Positions 23,801-62,775 of a DNA stretch of 64,000 bases are shown one piece after another (within the stretch, counting starts at the first letter, position 1; every line of letters starts with the position of its first letter). Below the pieces are notes generated by a model, which was not told where the DNA came from, ran no database searches, and saw nothing but the letters and a program-made list of their open reading frames with translations. The position numbers were made by a program, and so were the translations under genes. Location: NCBI GenBank assembly GCA_018398815.1, contig CM031620.1, positions 58,494,045 to 58,558,044 on the forward strand, in the 5' to 3' direction. This DNA is from Conus ventricosus. Taxonomy: Eukaryota > Mollusca > Gastropoda > Neogastropoda > Conidae.

Positions 23801-23830
23801 TCGATCAAGAACTTTTCTCTCAGTGGTAAT
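23801..23830 (-). other. Candidate 30-nt 3'UTR micro-exon
   Basis: Minus-strand acceptor ttcttttaaag|ATTACC at 23831 and donor GATCGA|gtaagt at 23800 define 30 bases between the stop-codon exon and the probable last exon. The stop-codon exon itself ends in CTGAG|gtaggt at 23946/23945. Introns after the stop codon are known in vertebrate hnRNP A2/B1 genes, which makes this pattern credible. Confidence 0.5.
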
Positions 23831-23983
23831 CTTTAAAAGAAAATCCATTAAATAAATAAAAACTGCTGGATTAATACCATTTAACTGAATGTTCAATTGC
23901 ACTCAAGCTTTAAACACATGTAGAAGGCAAAGAGATAACACCTACCTCAGCAGATTAATTCTCAGGATAAAGCCAGCAGTTTT

Positions 23984-51010
<27,027 letters not shown>

Positions 51011-51499
51011 TATCACAGATACGCAATAATAGCCACATCGCCGGCAAACCTTTTAGTTAGATCTAGAATTACATCAGTCTTTCGTCTAATTTTTTTTTTC
51101 TCCTTTCGTTATGATCAGTATAGAGTAATACTCAGAGCTATTTAGATCTAGTTGGTGTGTACTGTGGAGTCTAGGCTTTTAAATAGGCTAATCTATAATT
51201 TAAGCCCAACACTGAATCAGTAACCTAGATCTAGTTTTATTAATTGTACCCTTGTAAAATTAGTATTCACTGGCTGTGTTTGTGTATGCTGCAGTAAGAT
51301 ATGAGCTTGAACTGCATCTGTGTGATTATGAATAGTTGAAATGCGTGCGTGTGTGTAGTTGAATCTGTGTGAGCGTGAAAGAATCGCCCAAAAGAAAAGA
51401 TATTTACTGTCTCTAGAGGGGGGTCTTCAGAACTGGCTGGCCTGAGATTGGGGAAAACGGTCAGTTCGAGTTTTGGCAGTGAAGAGTTGGAAAGTTTTC
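51011..51499. other. 5' flank of the hnRNP gene
   Basis: Upstream of the start codon on the minus strand; it should contain the 5'UTR and promoter. No clear TATA box or other core signal can be assigned by eye. Confidence 0.4.
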
Positions 51500-51840
51500 T
51501 CCTTTGCTGTGGATTTAAGTGTGATTCGGTCACAAAGTTTGAAATTAACCGTGTGGCAACTTGCCTGTGATTTACTGTCCGTGTTTCCGTGTGATTACAG
51601 AATAATCAGAAGGTGCCTGAAAATCTCTGTGAAGTGATGTGATAGTTTGTGCGAAAAGTTTGTTTGTTGTGGATTTAAGTGCGATTCGGTCAAAAAGCTT
51701 GAAATTAGCCGTGTGTGGCAGATTGCGTGTGCTGATATACTGTCCATGTTTCCATGTGATTGCAGAATAATCGGGAGAAGGTGCCTGAAATTTCTGTGAA
51801 GTGATGTGATAGTTTGTGCAAAAATTTTGTATGCAATGTG
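51500..51840. repeat. Tandem duplication of about 166 bp
   Basis: Two copies beginning GTGGATTTAAGTG(T/C)GATTCGG and ending GTGAAGTGATGTGATAGTTTGTG, about 90% alike. They lie roughly 0.5-0.8 kb upstream of the hnRNP start codon. Confidence 0.85.
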
Positions 51841-52145
51841 TTGTCGGATAACACCTTGATTCAGCAGCTTTTGCCAGTCAACTGTGTTTATCCTTCAATG
51901 TCCAGCAAACCAGATAGTGTTTCAGTGTAGTGATTGGATATACACACCACCACATTCGTTAATTATTTAAAGCCGATGGATATATATATATATATATAAT
52001 ATCTATATGTAAAAAAGAAAACCCAACGCTAAAAATGGCACTGCTCCCAGCAGCTGAAAGAGTCTGGACGATAAAACCATTACTGGATCAATATAAAAAT
52101 CAAGAAGTCATCCACTCAGTGTCTTCCCTTCTTTTATTTTCAAAT

Positions 52146-52171
52146 TTTCGCCTTTTTCAAGGCTTCATCAG
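52146..52171 (-). ncRNA. Hammerhead-ribozyme-like core, left arm
   Basis: The same CTGATGA-stem-GAAA core on the minus strand, a consequence of the inverted repeat. The caveat about missing stems applies equally. Confidence 0.45.
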
Positions 52172-52282
52172 GAATATTATTACTATTCTTCAGCTGCTTA
52201 CATTCTTGACCAAAGGAAGAAGCGTCTTCTTCCTTTGGTCAAGAATGTAAGCAGCTGATGAAAAGTAAATTAAATAACATTC

Positions 52283-52308
52283 CTGATGAAGCCTTGAAAA
52301 AGGCGAAA
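52283..52308 (+). ncRNA. Hammerhead-ribozyme-like core, right arm
   Basis: CTGATGA is followed by a 5-bp stem closed by a GAAA loop (GCCTT/AAGGC) and then GAAA. This matches the conserved hammerhead core and stem II. Stems I and III are not convincingly formed nearby, so activity is doubtful. Confidence 0.45.
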
Positions 52309-52353
52309 ATTTGAAAATAAAAGAAGGGAAGACACTGAGTGGACGACTTCTTG

Positions 52354-52355
<2 letters not shown>

Positions 52356-52410
<55 letters not shown>
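52356..52410. repeat. AT microsatellite
   Basis: An unbroken (AT)n directly after the inverted repeat. Confidence 0.9.
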
Positions 52411-52413
<3 letters not shown>

Positions 52414-53157
52414 TCTGAAAAAGATGTACTGAACATAAACAGAACACTTGGCAAGTAAGCAATTTGACGCCTGGCATGATCATACTAACCATGACACAGA
52501 AACATGCCGTTTTGGAGGAGGGGCACCAATAACTGACAAAAGTTAAAATTGATAACTATGAAACATGTTTAAGCCCACGTTCACATGCCATTTTCAAACA
52601 TCGTCTCATAACACTGATCCAACAAAGCAGACACAATTTTAAATGTAGAGATGCATGTGGAAAAAAAAGGATATGGGGTGGGGGTAGAAGACCAACAGAT
52701 TTCCACAAATACACAGAAACATAATTTTCAATGGAAACAAGTTGGAAACACAGAGTGGGCATGAAAAGCAAGGCTCCCTGCCAACTATTCAGCATTTCAT
52801 ACTATCAAAAATGCAAGGGTACGTGATCTGGGCATCCAATTCAAGATACAGCCAACCAACAAAAGAAAATTCACAAGATACTCTAACACAGCACAGCTAG
52901 GAGATCAATTGTTTACTTGCCAGCTTTAACAAAGGTCGGTGATACATGGTAGTTCTAACTCAACGAAAGCCAAGAAGACGCCACGCTTTGACATAATTAT
53001 TGATAAGGTTGCTTCCCTTGAGAATAGGGTCAGTAGGATCGTGTAAATCTTGCTCTGATACCACTCATCACCTGCCTGCTACATGCGTGCATGTCCTGAG
53101 TCTGCCTTCGATAGGCTGAAATCTAAAAACTTAACCAACTTGTCCTTGTTTGTATTT
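52411..53157. other. No feature seen
   Basis: Unique sequence without recognisable coding or element motifs. Confidence 0.45.
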
Positions 53158-53440
53158 TTTTTTTTTTTTTTTTTTTGCTGTCCCAACCTCTGCGCCACCT
53201 CAGAGGCAGTGCACCCACGCCGCTCATTCCGACACCCCGCCCACAGCCACAGCCCAGTCAGCCCCACCGCAGCCCCGGCATGGGCAGTCCACAGGGAGCA
53301 GTCAATGTCAAGTCGTTAAGAGGCAACACACCGGAGGAGACACTGCACTGCTGCCGAGTCACTTCGGTGGTGTTCAGTGGCGCCTGTTCTGATCTAACAT
53401 ACGCAGGACACCAATATACAGAGCACTGTGAGGGTTAAAA
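53158..53440 (-). repeat. Possible poly-A-tailed retroposed segment
   Basis: A run of about 23 T at 53154-53176 precedes a GC-rich, otherwise atypical segment on the plus strand. In the minus orientation this would be a transcript copy with a poly-A tail. No tRNA-like promoter or flanking duplication was identified, so a SINE or processed copy is only a suggestion. Confidence 0.3.
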
Positions 53441-53588
53441 AGTAAAATAAAATAACATAAAATAGTGCGACTCGGTCTGTTGGCCCCTGGAGTAAATTTG
53501 GCAACAAGGAGTTGCACTCGATATTCAAGAAGTTAAAAGCAATGGCCAGATTCAGGCCCAGGTAACCATAAAATATCTGGGAAGTTAA

Positions 53589-54595
53589 CCCGCTGAGTGC
53601 GATGGGCCACGATCGTGGCTTTACCGCCCGAGTGCGTTAGGCCACAATCGTGGCTCAGACGAGAACCGTTATACCACCGCCGCTAAACATCCGGATTGAT
53701 CAGTTCACGCGACTTGCTGGTATCCATTGTGCACCGGCAAGCCTTGTCAGTCAGTTATCTCCAAGTTTTTCGTGCGTTTTGACTGAAATAATGAGTGAAT
53801 CAGCAACCGAGTCTGAGCAGGAGTTGCGTGGAAGTGGCACGAGTGAAGAATCAGTTGCCAGAGGTAGTAGTAACGAAAGCGAAGCAGGTGAGTAGATAAA
53901 CTTTGATTATTTTGTTTGTCAAGCAGTGTGGGCGTGTCACGAGTGGGCGTGTCTCCAATGAAAGCTATAGCCCTTCATCTTTCTTATATGCGATTCAGAT
54001 TTTATTTTTATTTATGATTTTATGCATGACTTCATTTTTCATAGAATGAATAAGTAATGTTCATATTTTTTCTTTCTGAAAATCAGACTGATTAGTGGAA
54101 ACTGAGTCATGCTCTGTGTAACAACTCTTCCACCATTATGAAACAATGAAATGAACAGAAGACTTTGTTTTCTCTTGTGTGATCCAGAATCTGGAAGCAC
54201 TACAGCAGAGGAGAGTGATGCTGAGAGAGGAGCTCAAGAAAGAGGAACTGTGCTGCTGGCCATCCTACTTGTATGTGCTCTGGCTGGGAATGTTCTGGAT
54301 GCGACATGGGACTCTGCCCCGAGTGCTTTTCAGCCTTCCACAGAAGACCAAGGCCCTAACTTTGTTCCGTGTCTTACATGGACATGTTGCTCTTGTTTTC
54401 TCAAGTTTCAAGTGTTTGACATTCAAGCAGGAAAACTGTGGTGTTTCAAACAATGTGACCGACGTTTTGGATTACCTTTTCGCCAATGTTCTGGATTACA
54501 CTGTGAAGAATATCTTGAGCTGCCATCAGGGTACTGTCTTGTAGCCCAATTATTTTTTTCAGATTCCTCATTATCTCTAGTTTACAAAAACATAT
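53589..54595 (+). mobile_element. piggyBac-like element, 5' part
   Basis: TTAA at 53585-53588 is followed by CCCGCTGAGTGCGATGGG and two subterminal hairpin motifs (GCCACGATCGTGGC, GCCACAATCGTGGC). A spliced acidic leader follows. No matching right end was found; a TA-flanked element begins at 54696. The subterminal hairpins echo the style of the TTAA element at 514-4795. Confidence 0.65.
53791..54595 (+). pseudogene. piggyBac-like transposase N-terminus, two exons
   Basis: Exon 1 (53791-53887) starts MSESATESEQELRG and is Ser/Glu-rich, ending at donor GCAG|gtgagt. Exon 2 begins after tgtgtgatccag at 54188 and continues in phase with ESGSTTAEESDAERGAQERG, then LDATWDSAPSAFQPSTEDQG. The acidic leader and the W...F...E..GP stretch suit the start of piggyBac transposases. 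Past about 54370 the likely reading moves between frames and then ends, so the catalytic core is missing. The identification is an inference from composition, position and the TTAA end. Confidence 0.5.
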
Positions 54596-54695
54596 AGTTT
54601 TACCTATGTAGCTTCAAGATAAGCCGGCACAAACCCCATTTCCTTATTGTTCGGATGTTGTATTATTGGTACATCATTTGAGGCACAATTCATTA

Positions 54696-56516
54696 GGGGC
54701 ACCTGGGGTAATAAGCACCATGGGGCAATAGGCACCACACACAGTGGGGTCCTCAAAATATCCTTCTTTGTAATGACTTAGCCAAACAGGGGGCATTAGG
54801 CACCAGCTCTATACCAAAATAGACCAATCGCAGGCCTTGTTACTGTCATGTGACATGATGCAGCCAATCATGAGTCAGTTTACTGAAGCAATGAAAATGA
54901 CCATGTGGTTCCTTTCTGGTGGCAGCCATCTTCAAACTATCACCCAAACTTCAGGCGTCTTTTCACAAGCCCTGTGAAAACTTTATTTTCACCAACCTCA
55001 AGAAGATTTGGCAGTCCTTACTGCATCCTGCTGCTCCAGAATTGACAAAGGTATGATAATGTATAATATTCTTATTGTTTAGACTGGCATTGCTTTTGTT
55101 TTCTTTTTTTTTCCCAGCTTCTCCAGCATGTGTCTTGCTTGGAGTGATGGCTACCTTGGGAAATCGACCTACTCCATAATGTATTTTGTTTTAACTACTT
55201 TTCTGCTGTGATGACTAGCATCACAAATCTGTTTATTCTATTGATATTTTAATCGTTTTTCATAAGATTTTTTTTTTTTTGCTTTAAAGAGGAATAAAAC
55301 TGTTGAAATTCACTTGTTTTGAAAATGGGTGCCTAATGCCCCAATAAGCCATGTGAGAATTTAAAAAGAAGTTTCTGGAGTTTGTAGAACAGTAAATTTC
55401 CTTTCTCAATGCAGCAGAAGTATTTCCTATGGATAAAGTATTCTAAAATTGACTTCTATTGTAAGCCTGATGGTTGATACAGGGAAACAAACTATTTTTA
55501 GATTTTATATAAGAGGGGTGCTTAATGCCCCAAATATCTTAATCACTTGTTAAAGGAAAAAAATATTCTGGGCTTTTTAAACTGCATTTCTAAATGCTAC
55601 CAAATATATATTATTTAATAGCCTTTAAAACTGTAATGATAAACATAAACAGTTCAATAATCAACAGTTCAATAATCAATCTAAATTTGTTCACTTTTAT
55701 TTTTCAGATAACAATGAGTGACTTTCTCAAGGGTCTTGCTGCTCGCGAAACTGGGGTGACAACGGCTGCCTTCAAAATTGCTGCAGTTCAAAGTAGCATC
55801 ACAACCATATTCTATAGAGAGACCCTATTCGATCACAGATTCATGTACAACATTTATCTTGTTCTGCAGAAGCTTGTGTTGACGAGCGCTGCAGCTCGTG
55901 ATGCTGTGGTCTTGTGCTTTGATGAGTGGGCGGTGACTGGAGACAGCAGTGCTGAAAGTGTTGTATTTCTGGCACATGCTGTTTGTCAGAGTTGTGCCAA
56001 CGTCCTTGATGATGCTATCCTCGAAGAGCTGGAGTTTATGGTAGAAGAAATACGTATGTCCAGCATTTGAAAAAACTAAATAAAAGGGCGATCATGTGTG
56101 CTGAGTCTGTGGTCGTTGTGGTACAGGTGGGGGACAGGAATGGGTCCAATGTGACATTTGTGATGCCTGGTACCACGTACAGTGCACAGACATTGTCATG
56201 AGCATGGACGAATTACAGCAAATTGAGTGGACATGTGATTTTTGTTCAAACCCTAGGGAGTGCCTATTGCCCCGTGGATACAGTGCCTAATGCCCCAGAC
56301 TTCTTTTTTTTTACATTTTTGCAAAGTCCGGGTAACTTTCTCAACAGTACTTGAATGTTGCAATTACAATGATCTATTCTGTTTCCCTTGATTACTTTGT
56401 TTATTCTCCTTGTGTTTTATGGCTTCAGTTGTTAGCTAGAAGCTTGTTTTAGTTTAAAATTCAATAAAAAATGTCAGTTGATACCAAAGTGTGGTGCTTA
56501 ATACCCCAGGTGCCCC
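54696..56516 (+). mobile_element. TA-flanked DNA element encoding a PHD-finger protein
   Basis: It starts GGGGCACCTGGGGTAATAAG and ends, inward, GGGGCACCTGGGGTATTAAG, with one mismatch over about 25 bases. TA flanks both ends (54694-54695 and 56517-56518). Subterminal GCCTAATGCCCC/GCTTAATGCCCC motifs recur near both ends and internally. One plus-strand gene is present and no recognisable transposase. TA flanks suggest the Tc1/mariner-pogo group. Confidence 0.85.
55714..56290 (+). CDS. Transposon-borne PHD-finger protein (two coding exons)
   Basis: A probable 5'UTR exon ends at TGACAAAG|gtatga (55050). Coding starts in the exon after ttatttttcag at 55708, with MSDFLKGLAARETGVTTAAF, and runs 340 bases to donor AATAC|gtatgt (56053). 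A 52-bp intron and acceptor gtgctgag lead to the second coding exon, 56106-56290. The phases match (C|TC). Exon 2 encodes a PHD finger: CGRC, WVQCDICDAWYHVQC, EWTCDFC. The total is about 174 residues. PHD-like fingers with WVQC..C..W.H..C occur at the C-termini of some pogo/Tigger transposases. The N-terminal 110 residues are not recognised. Without splicing the first frame stops at 56070, and the intron is short, so the join is an inference. Confidence 0.6.
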
Positions 56517-57773
56517 TATACATTACATAGCTCAAGTCAAGAGAATTATCATAGATCTTTCCCATGTTTCCAGCACATATTTGTCTTCATTTTATCTCCA
56601 GTCTGAAGTGTTTAGGTAGTACAGAAGAAAAAACTGTCTCTCTCCTAACATTTGACTTTTCAAATAACTTTTTCAGAAATTTTCTCTTATATTTTGAGGT
56701 CAGTCTCCAAGCAGGTAGGCCTACCACCACCTACAGTATTTTCAGTTATTTCAGTAGATTCTACATCATCTCTAGTTTCTAAAAATGTAGGCCTAGCCTA
56801 TAGGTTTGCATAATCTAGTAGGCCTACAAATAATATGTAGGCTAGGCCTAGGCCTATGCAGAAGCCAAATTCTCAAGTGTGGTGTGTGGCGAGTTTCCCG
56901 TCCTAGATTTTAACTATATTTCTTTAAAGTTTAAAAGTTTAAATTGATATACAGAGCACTGTGAGAGTTAAAATAGAAAATCGTCAATATGCCGGTCACA
57001 AGCCAAAAATTAACCGGTAGGCCTAAAGAACGGCATACGTCTGCATAGCAAAACATCTTATAAAAACGTGTATCTGAAAGCGCGCGAGTGTTTGAGCTAT
57101 CTGTTATGTCCCAATTAGGACTGCTGGCAGACCAGACGTTTGCCTGGTCATCGCCTGTCCGTATAACGACGCCATGACGGATTTGCGAGTAACGGACGGT
57201 TCACGATGGGATTGATAGCTTCTTGTCAAAATATGTTAAAACATAATGTACACTTCAATTTGATGCCCAGGGGAATATTTAGTACACCGGATAGATTTCA
57301 AACCATCAATTTAAACACTTACTTGCGGCATCTTTGCTCTTGGGAAAGACGCTTGATATGAATATTCAATTGACGTACCGATCACGTAGCCACGCTTTCC
57401 TTTGTAACGCAAGCCAGTCTAGTCACGTGATCAATTTTTAAAACGAGGCTGTTCTCAAAGACTTTTCCAGAACAAAATTGAGCATTTCCGTTTCCGGGTA
57501 TATCTCATAGTATTTGAATTTTGACAGGAGAAAATTGTTGAGATTTTAACTATCTTAATCATAAACTGTTTGTGTCGACTAAAACTTGAACACTCATGCT
57601 GCACATCATTTTTTGTTAATCGTGTAAATATCATTCACTGTGTGATGGCGATATGTAGGTCCAACTCCACAGATACGAATCAGGCTCCAAAATGCTATTC
57701 AGTTCAGTTCAGTGGTTTATTTAATGATTTTTCATCGCCAGATATTAGACACTTATTTTTTTAAAAAAACCGT
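56517..57773. other. No gene seen; AGGCCTA-rich patch
   Basis: At about 56715-56860 the palindrome TAGGCCTA and partial forms recur, several within 150 bp. Otherwise nothing is recognised. Confidence 0.45.
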
Positions 57774-57985
57774 CAAAAAACTCCACACTTAATTTATCAT
57801 CCACGTGAGTACTTTCAACCCACATCTGATATGTGCATGCTTACGTAAGCCTGGCTTCGAGAGCGTCTCTCATCTCTCCTCAAAAAACTCAACACTTAAT
57901 TTATCATCCACGCGAGTACTTTCAACCCACATCTGATATGTGCATGCTTACATAAGCCTGGCTTCGAGAGTGTCTCTCATCTCTC
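57774..57985. repeat. Tandem duplication of about 106 bp
   Basis: Two copies starting AAAAAACTC(C/A)ACACTTAATT and ending CGTCTCTCATCTCTCCTC or the like, differing at a few bases. They abut a GATGAT-type tail of a LINE fragment. Confidence 0.9.
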
Positions 57986-58029
57986 CTCTAGCCCATCATG
58001 GGCAAGAGAATGATGATGATGATGATGAC

Positions 58030-58380
58030 ATAAGTGAAATACCCTAGTATTGATCTTTATAAAAATTTTGCAACCGGTAACTGCGAAATAACCATGGCAA
58101 TTTCAGCAACATGGGAACCATATAAGACAGTACTAACATTACCAAAGTTTGTCATCTCAATACCTTTCTCCTGATAGAGCGTGGTCAACACTGAGCATTC
58201 AAATAAAAGATGATGTACAGAAATGTTTTCTCTGCAGACACAAGTAATACCATGAGAATATTTAGTGTTCCAAGTATTCAGCCTTAACTTATGAATTAAT
58301 CTGACAATGTGCCTGGGACACGATGGTAAACTAGACACTTTTTCACTTAAATTCTTCTTATGTATATATTTTTCCATGAT
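58030..58380 (-). pseudogene. LINE 3' ORF fragment with short GAT tail
   Basis: The minus strand reads RHIVRLIHKLRLNTWNTKYS, HGITCVCRENISVHHLLFEC and YQEKGIEMTNFGNVST. It is the C-terminal Cys/His region of the LINE family also seen at 2880-3106. A (GATGAT)n run at about 58012-58028 lies at its 3' side, consistent with a simple-repeat LINE tail. The 5' part is absent. Confidence 0.7.
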
Positions 58381-58399
58381 TTGGATTAATTCACAAGCG

Positions 58400-59140
58400 G
58401 ATAAATCTAAGGGACTATGTATTCTCTATTACACTCAAAGTCACATGCAAGATCACTCAGAACATCAGAACTCATTAAAACAAATACACTGTACGTTTCA
58501 ACCCTTAACACGTACCCTGTGCCTGCTATTGACACAGCTCCAATGTTTTATCTATTTTGTATGGGGGCAAGCACAATCGCTGGACCCCCCTCCCCCCCCC
58601 CCCCCCCCCTTTCCTTTTTCCTGTCGTTTGCTAGTGTTTTCACTCCAAAATCCCTGTGCCAAAAACTATAGCGTGGGAACATAAGGAATCCTCAAGTTAA
58701 GCATATTTTCACCATCTTTATGGTGTTCCTCTTCACATTAGAAGAAAATCTGTTCAAAGAAGTAGGACGATTTTCCTCAATCCCAACTGACTTGTTTACT
58801 ACTTAGCCTCTCCGCAGTGCTGAACCCTGACCCGAGAAGTTGTACAGAGGAAATAAGTGGTTTTTTGTTTGTTTGTTTGTTTGTTTGTTCGTTTGTTTGT
58901 TTTTGCTTTCTCCAATGAACGATTAATTGTCTGCCCGTGCAAATCAAAAGGTCCGAGACCACAATTACAAATTAGTTACAAACAAGATCCCAGACGTACA
59001 TTTAAAGCTGCATGTAACATTTGTCAGAGGACCAACCCTTAAATCAAATCTACTACTCTGTTCAGCACCTGAGTATACTGTGTGCCTGCCTATGAGACAG
59101 GTATGTTCGGCTGTTTTTCTACATTTACAAATGAGATTGA

Positions 59141-59173
<33 letters not shown>

Positions 59174-60333
59174 CTTTTTTTTTTTCTTTCTTGCGTTTGT
59201 TTTTAGGTTTTGTTTTCGTTTTCTTTTCTTTTTACGTCTTTAACAGTCTTGTGCCCCAGAAACAGCGTAGTAACAAAAGCGTTCCCCAGCTCACGTCATC
59301 AGATATCACACACACGCACGCGCGCTCACACACACACACACACACGCATACGCACCCTCTCTCTCTCTCTCATCTGGTTTGGGAAAAGACAACAAAACAA
59401 AAAACAAAACAAAACGGCTCGGATTTTCAACAACAACAACAAAAAAAAAAAAAAAAAAGGAATTCTTTCTGATGTAAATATAGGGAACTTGTCACGCTTT
59501 CTTAAACATGACGAGAAAGTGTGAAAGGAATCCCCAGGCATTTTTCTCAATGACGAGAAATCGTGACAGAGAAAGACCAGGCTTTCTCACAATTCTACGC
59601 TTTATTGCAAAGTTTGAGAAACCGTGGGGGGAAGCAATGTGCGAAATAGCCTGGGATTGCGACAAAGCGTGGACTAACAGGTGCGCTTCTGCTTTAAAGA
59701 CCTGCAGTCCAACACTTATATATTATATATATATATATATAATATATATATATATACCACACACATTCAATCACAAACAAAGCTTGCTCTTATGTCTTAG
59801 ATTGAAGAAACAGGGGAGATAAGCATTCATATCTGCAGTGGTAGTCAACACTGCCTAACCAACAGTATGTGCCCAAGTGGGTGGATGGGGTAAATAAAAT
59901 AAATGCTTCTCAAAATGAGCCTTCAGCAAGTTTATAATCTCCAATAGGGAGGAAACTCATTAATACATAACTTCTGGTCATATACCGATATTTCGAAACC
60001 TGGTTGTTTCTCCTCAGTGACCGCGGAAAGTGGTAATTTGACTCCTCTGCCTTTTCGGTTTTAAGAAGAATGCTATCCCAGAAAAGGCTGGTGTGCAATA
60101 CTGTAATAGTATGTTTGTCGAGTTTTCAAAAAACCAACCAAAGGTGCCACCTAAGAAGCAAAAGAAAATCATGAAAGAGCAAAACAAGCTACATTTTCTT
60201 GTGAAAAGTAGAAAATATTAAAAGATAACCTCTTAAGACACAAGTGCTGAGGGCCAGTTCTTGGAATGAATCCGCAAGGGACTAAATTACAAAAAACTAA
60301 TAAATTCCAAGGATAAGTACCGAGCACCATGAC
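58400..60333. other. No gene seen; simple repeats
   Basis: Contains poly-C runs (about 58585-58608 and 59149-59174), a (GTTT)n stretch (58863-58905), CA and CT repeats (59308-59371) and an (AT)n (59718-59757). Confidence 0.55.
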
Positions 60334-60359
60334 ATTATATATATATATATTATATAATT

Positions 60360-60417
<58 letters not shown>

Positions 60418-60548
60418 GCTGAACAATTAAGTAGTGGGGGAAAACAAGTGCAGGCTAACAATTCTTCAGTCATTATAGTAATGACTTGGCAAAGATTTGA
60501 ACTTTTAGAAGAAAAAAAAAAAAAAATATATATACATATATATATATT

Positions 60549-60592
<44 letters not shown>

Positions 60593-60632
60593 GTCAAGCT
60601 CGGCATGTGTGCGTGTGTGTGTGTGTGTGTGA
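60334..60632. repeat. AT, CA and GT microsatellites
   Basis: (AT)n at about 60334-60416, (CA)n at 60553-60591 and (GT)n at 60605-60631. Confidence 0.9.
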
Positions 60633-62759
60633 CGGTTCACCCGGTTAAGGGTGACCAATGACAAGGCGCGTGGGAAAAGGGAGAACCCGCAAGTACCTGA
60701 CCTCAAGCACACAAATCAAACACCAGGCAAGAGATAGACAAACCACAACATTTACTCACATTAAACAGATATTGATGAGAGATGAAGAGGCGGGGCCCTA
60801 ACTAACTAGAAAGAACAGTGATGATACTAAATCCCCCACCCTAGCCCAATACAGCACCCTGGAGGACCTAATCGCCCAACCTACCCCATGTGACGTTTTT
60901 AATAAGACCATTCATAAATGATGGTTGAATGCTCAGGCAAGAACGATAGACCGTAGTAGAAAGTCAAGCTTTCGTCCACACCCTTCACTTTCTTTCTACA
61001 GACTGGAATCAGAGGTTGATTTTGATAACAACAACTGAATTTAATAAAGTATGAATAAAGATGATGATGATCTGCAGTGAATATGTCGTATGGTTGCTTT
61101 GAATGTTGATGTCCGTTTGTTCCCTATGAAATGAATACATACAAAAGAATTAATCATGCACATATACTAATAACAACAAAGTCACTGTCCTTCTCCTCTT
61201 TGCTTCTTGCAGTAGCACAAATATCGACTGTCCGCTCGTGCTACAAAAATATCTTCCGGAGAATACACGCAGAATATAGTTATACACAAGAAAAATATAC
61301 AAGAAAAATGTCTGAGTGTGTTTGTAGTGTGCTTGAATGTGAGGGATGTGTTTATGTGATTGCCACTAGCTTCACGAATCGTGTAGCGTTCCGGAGTTCC
61401 GCTGACGTTCACAGTTCACTTCAGATCCCGGCAAGGTTGACACACCAGCACATTCCTCCGACGAAGGATGTAGCGGATAAAGATGTGTGCCGAAGGTGAA
61501 GATAAAGAGCGGAGAGATGATCGGGAGGGAGAAAAGGAGTAGTAGGAGTGGTAGTGGAACAGGAACAGGAGTAAGAGTGAGACCTGCAAGATAACAATTG
61601 TCTTAGATCTTGCACTATGGTGGCACATCACTATTCCACCATTACACGCTCTAAACACACTTTACAATTGCACTAGCTTGCTCTATCATTTACAATTGAT
61701 TTCCTTCAAAAAATTGCTTTACGATAAAACTCGTTAACAAAGAAGGAAAATGTATATGAATATTCAATCTGCCTTGACTGAGTTATTCGCCAAGGCTTAA
61801 TGCTTGATGAATTACAATTACATTTAATCCTTGAATGGATTAAATCAAATGGCGTCAATCTTCATATTATACAGATCACTTAGATCCACGAAAATGCTTC
61901 GTTCATAACTTGAACTCGTTTACGATTCTTTAAATAATAAATCTGCATTCACACAAATATCACATCTTCTAAATATGGCTGCATACTGCGGTGAGCTGAA
62001 ATAGAATTTACATAATAGGATTAGTACATGGCAACACGATATGATGAGAGCAAACAGATGAAAATGACAGCTCTACGATCAATCATACGTGTTGACTGGT
62101 AAACCTGAAATATTTAATTCAGAGCATTTTAAATGATCGCGCGCACAAATATTATTGAATCGGTAAGTGTGCCTTAATACGATTATATTGAAATAAATTT
62201 TGTTGCGCTATACGAAAAAAATGATTTCGATCTATTTACCTCAACACAGTCTTCTTTGACCACAGCTAACAGACTCGCCACGGAACGATGAGACCGTTCA
62301 GACCTTCCCCGTAAAAGTTGTGGGTATCGTCCTATGCCCTGTAGTGCCCCTTCAGTCCGGCCTCGACTGATACCTTCAAAAGGTTTCTTGCTTTTCGAAT
62401 AATTTGACCTTTCTTGCGGAGCCAATTTCACGTCGACGGGTTGACCAAGATCGTAAGATGCAACGGTTAATACTTACTGCACATGCGCGGACGGAGAAAC
62501 CACTGACACTTGGACAATTGCGATTGGTCAGTACGACGGTTTTCCATGCCCTACAATTGTAAATTATTTTATTATTAATACAAATGCAAGTCTGCATGAC
62601 GCTTGAAATTATAAACGTACTGCCGTAAAGCAATAACTAACAATTAGTTTTGTCGTTTGGACATAGAAATATTAAACAAGCGCAGAGCGAATAGACGTCA
62701 TGTATCGATTGCGTCATTTTCTTAATGAAAAATGACCCGAGCTTATGAATGAATGTCAC
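60633..62759 (-). other. Unassigned; probably contains the 3' LTR of the Gypsy element
   Basis: From 62760 downward the minus strand starts TGTGACATTC after a purine tract, as an LTR would. The lower limit is not determined; a CCGTCA before the CA repeat near 60633 is one possibility. No coding region is recognised. Confidence 0.4.
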
Positions 62760-62775
62760 AAATACCCCCCTTCTA
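62760..62775 (-). promoter_or_regulatory. Candidate polypurine tract and 3' LTR start
   Basis: AGAAGGGGGG followed by TATT and TGTGAC, on the minus strand downstream of the Gypsy pol. Such a purine tract primes plus-strand synthesis at the 3' LTR border. Confidence 0.5.

Larger units (their letters stand above)
52099..52355. repeat. Long inverted repeat (about 100-bp paired arms)
   Basis: The left arm from ATCAAGAAGTCATCCACTC is answered by GAGTGGACGACTTCTTGAT at the right. The centre, TTGACCAAAGGAAGAAG against CTTCTTCCTTTGGTCAA, is a near-perfect palindrome. A short inner stretch of each arm does not pair. Penelope-like retroelements often carry inverted terminal segments of this kind. Confidence 0.9.

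Noticed and set aside
53158..53440. Host coding exon (Pro-rich frames)
   Set aside because: No splice sites or conserved motif; a poly-T border suggests a retroposed or GC-rich non-coding segment.
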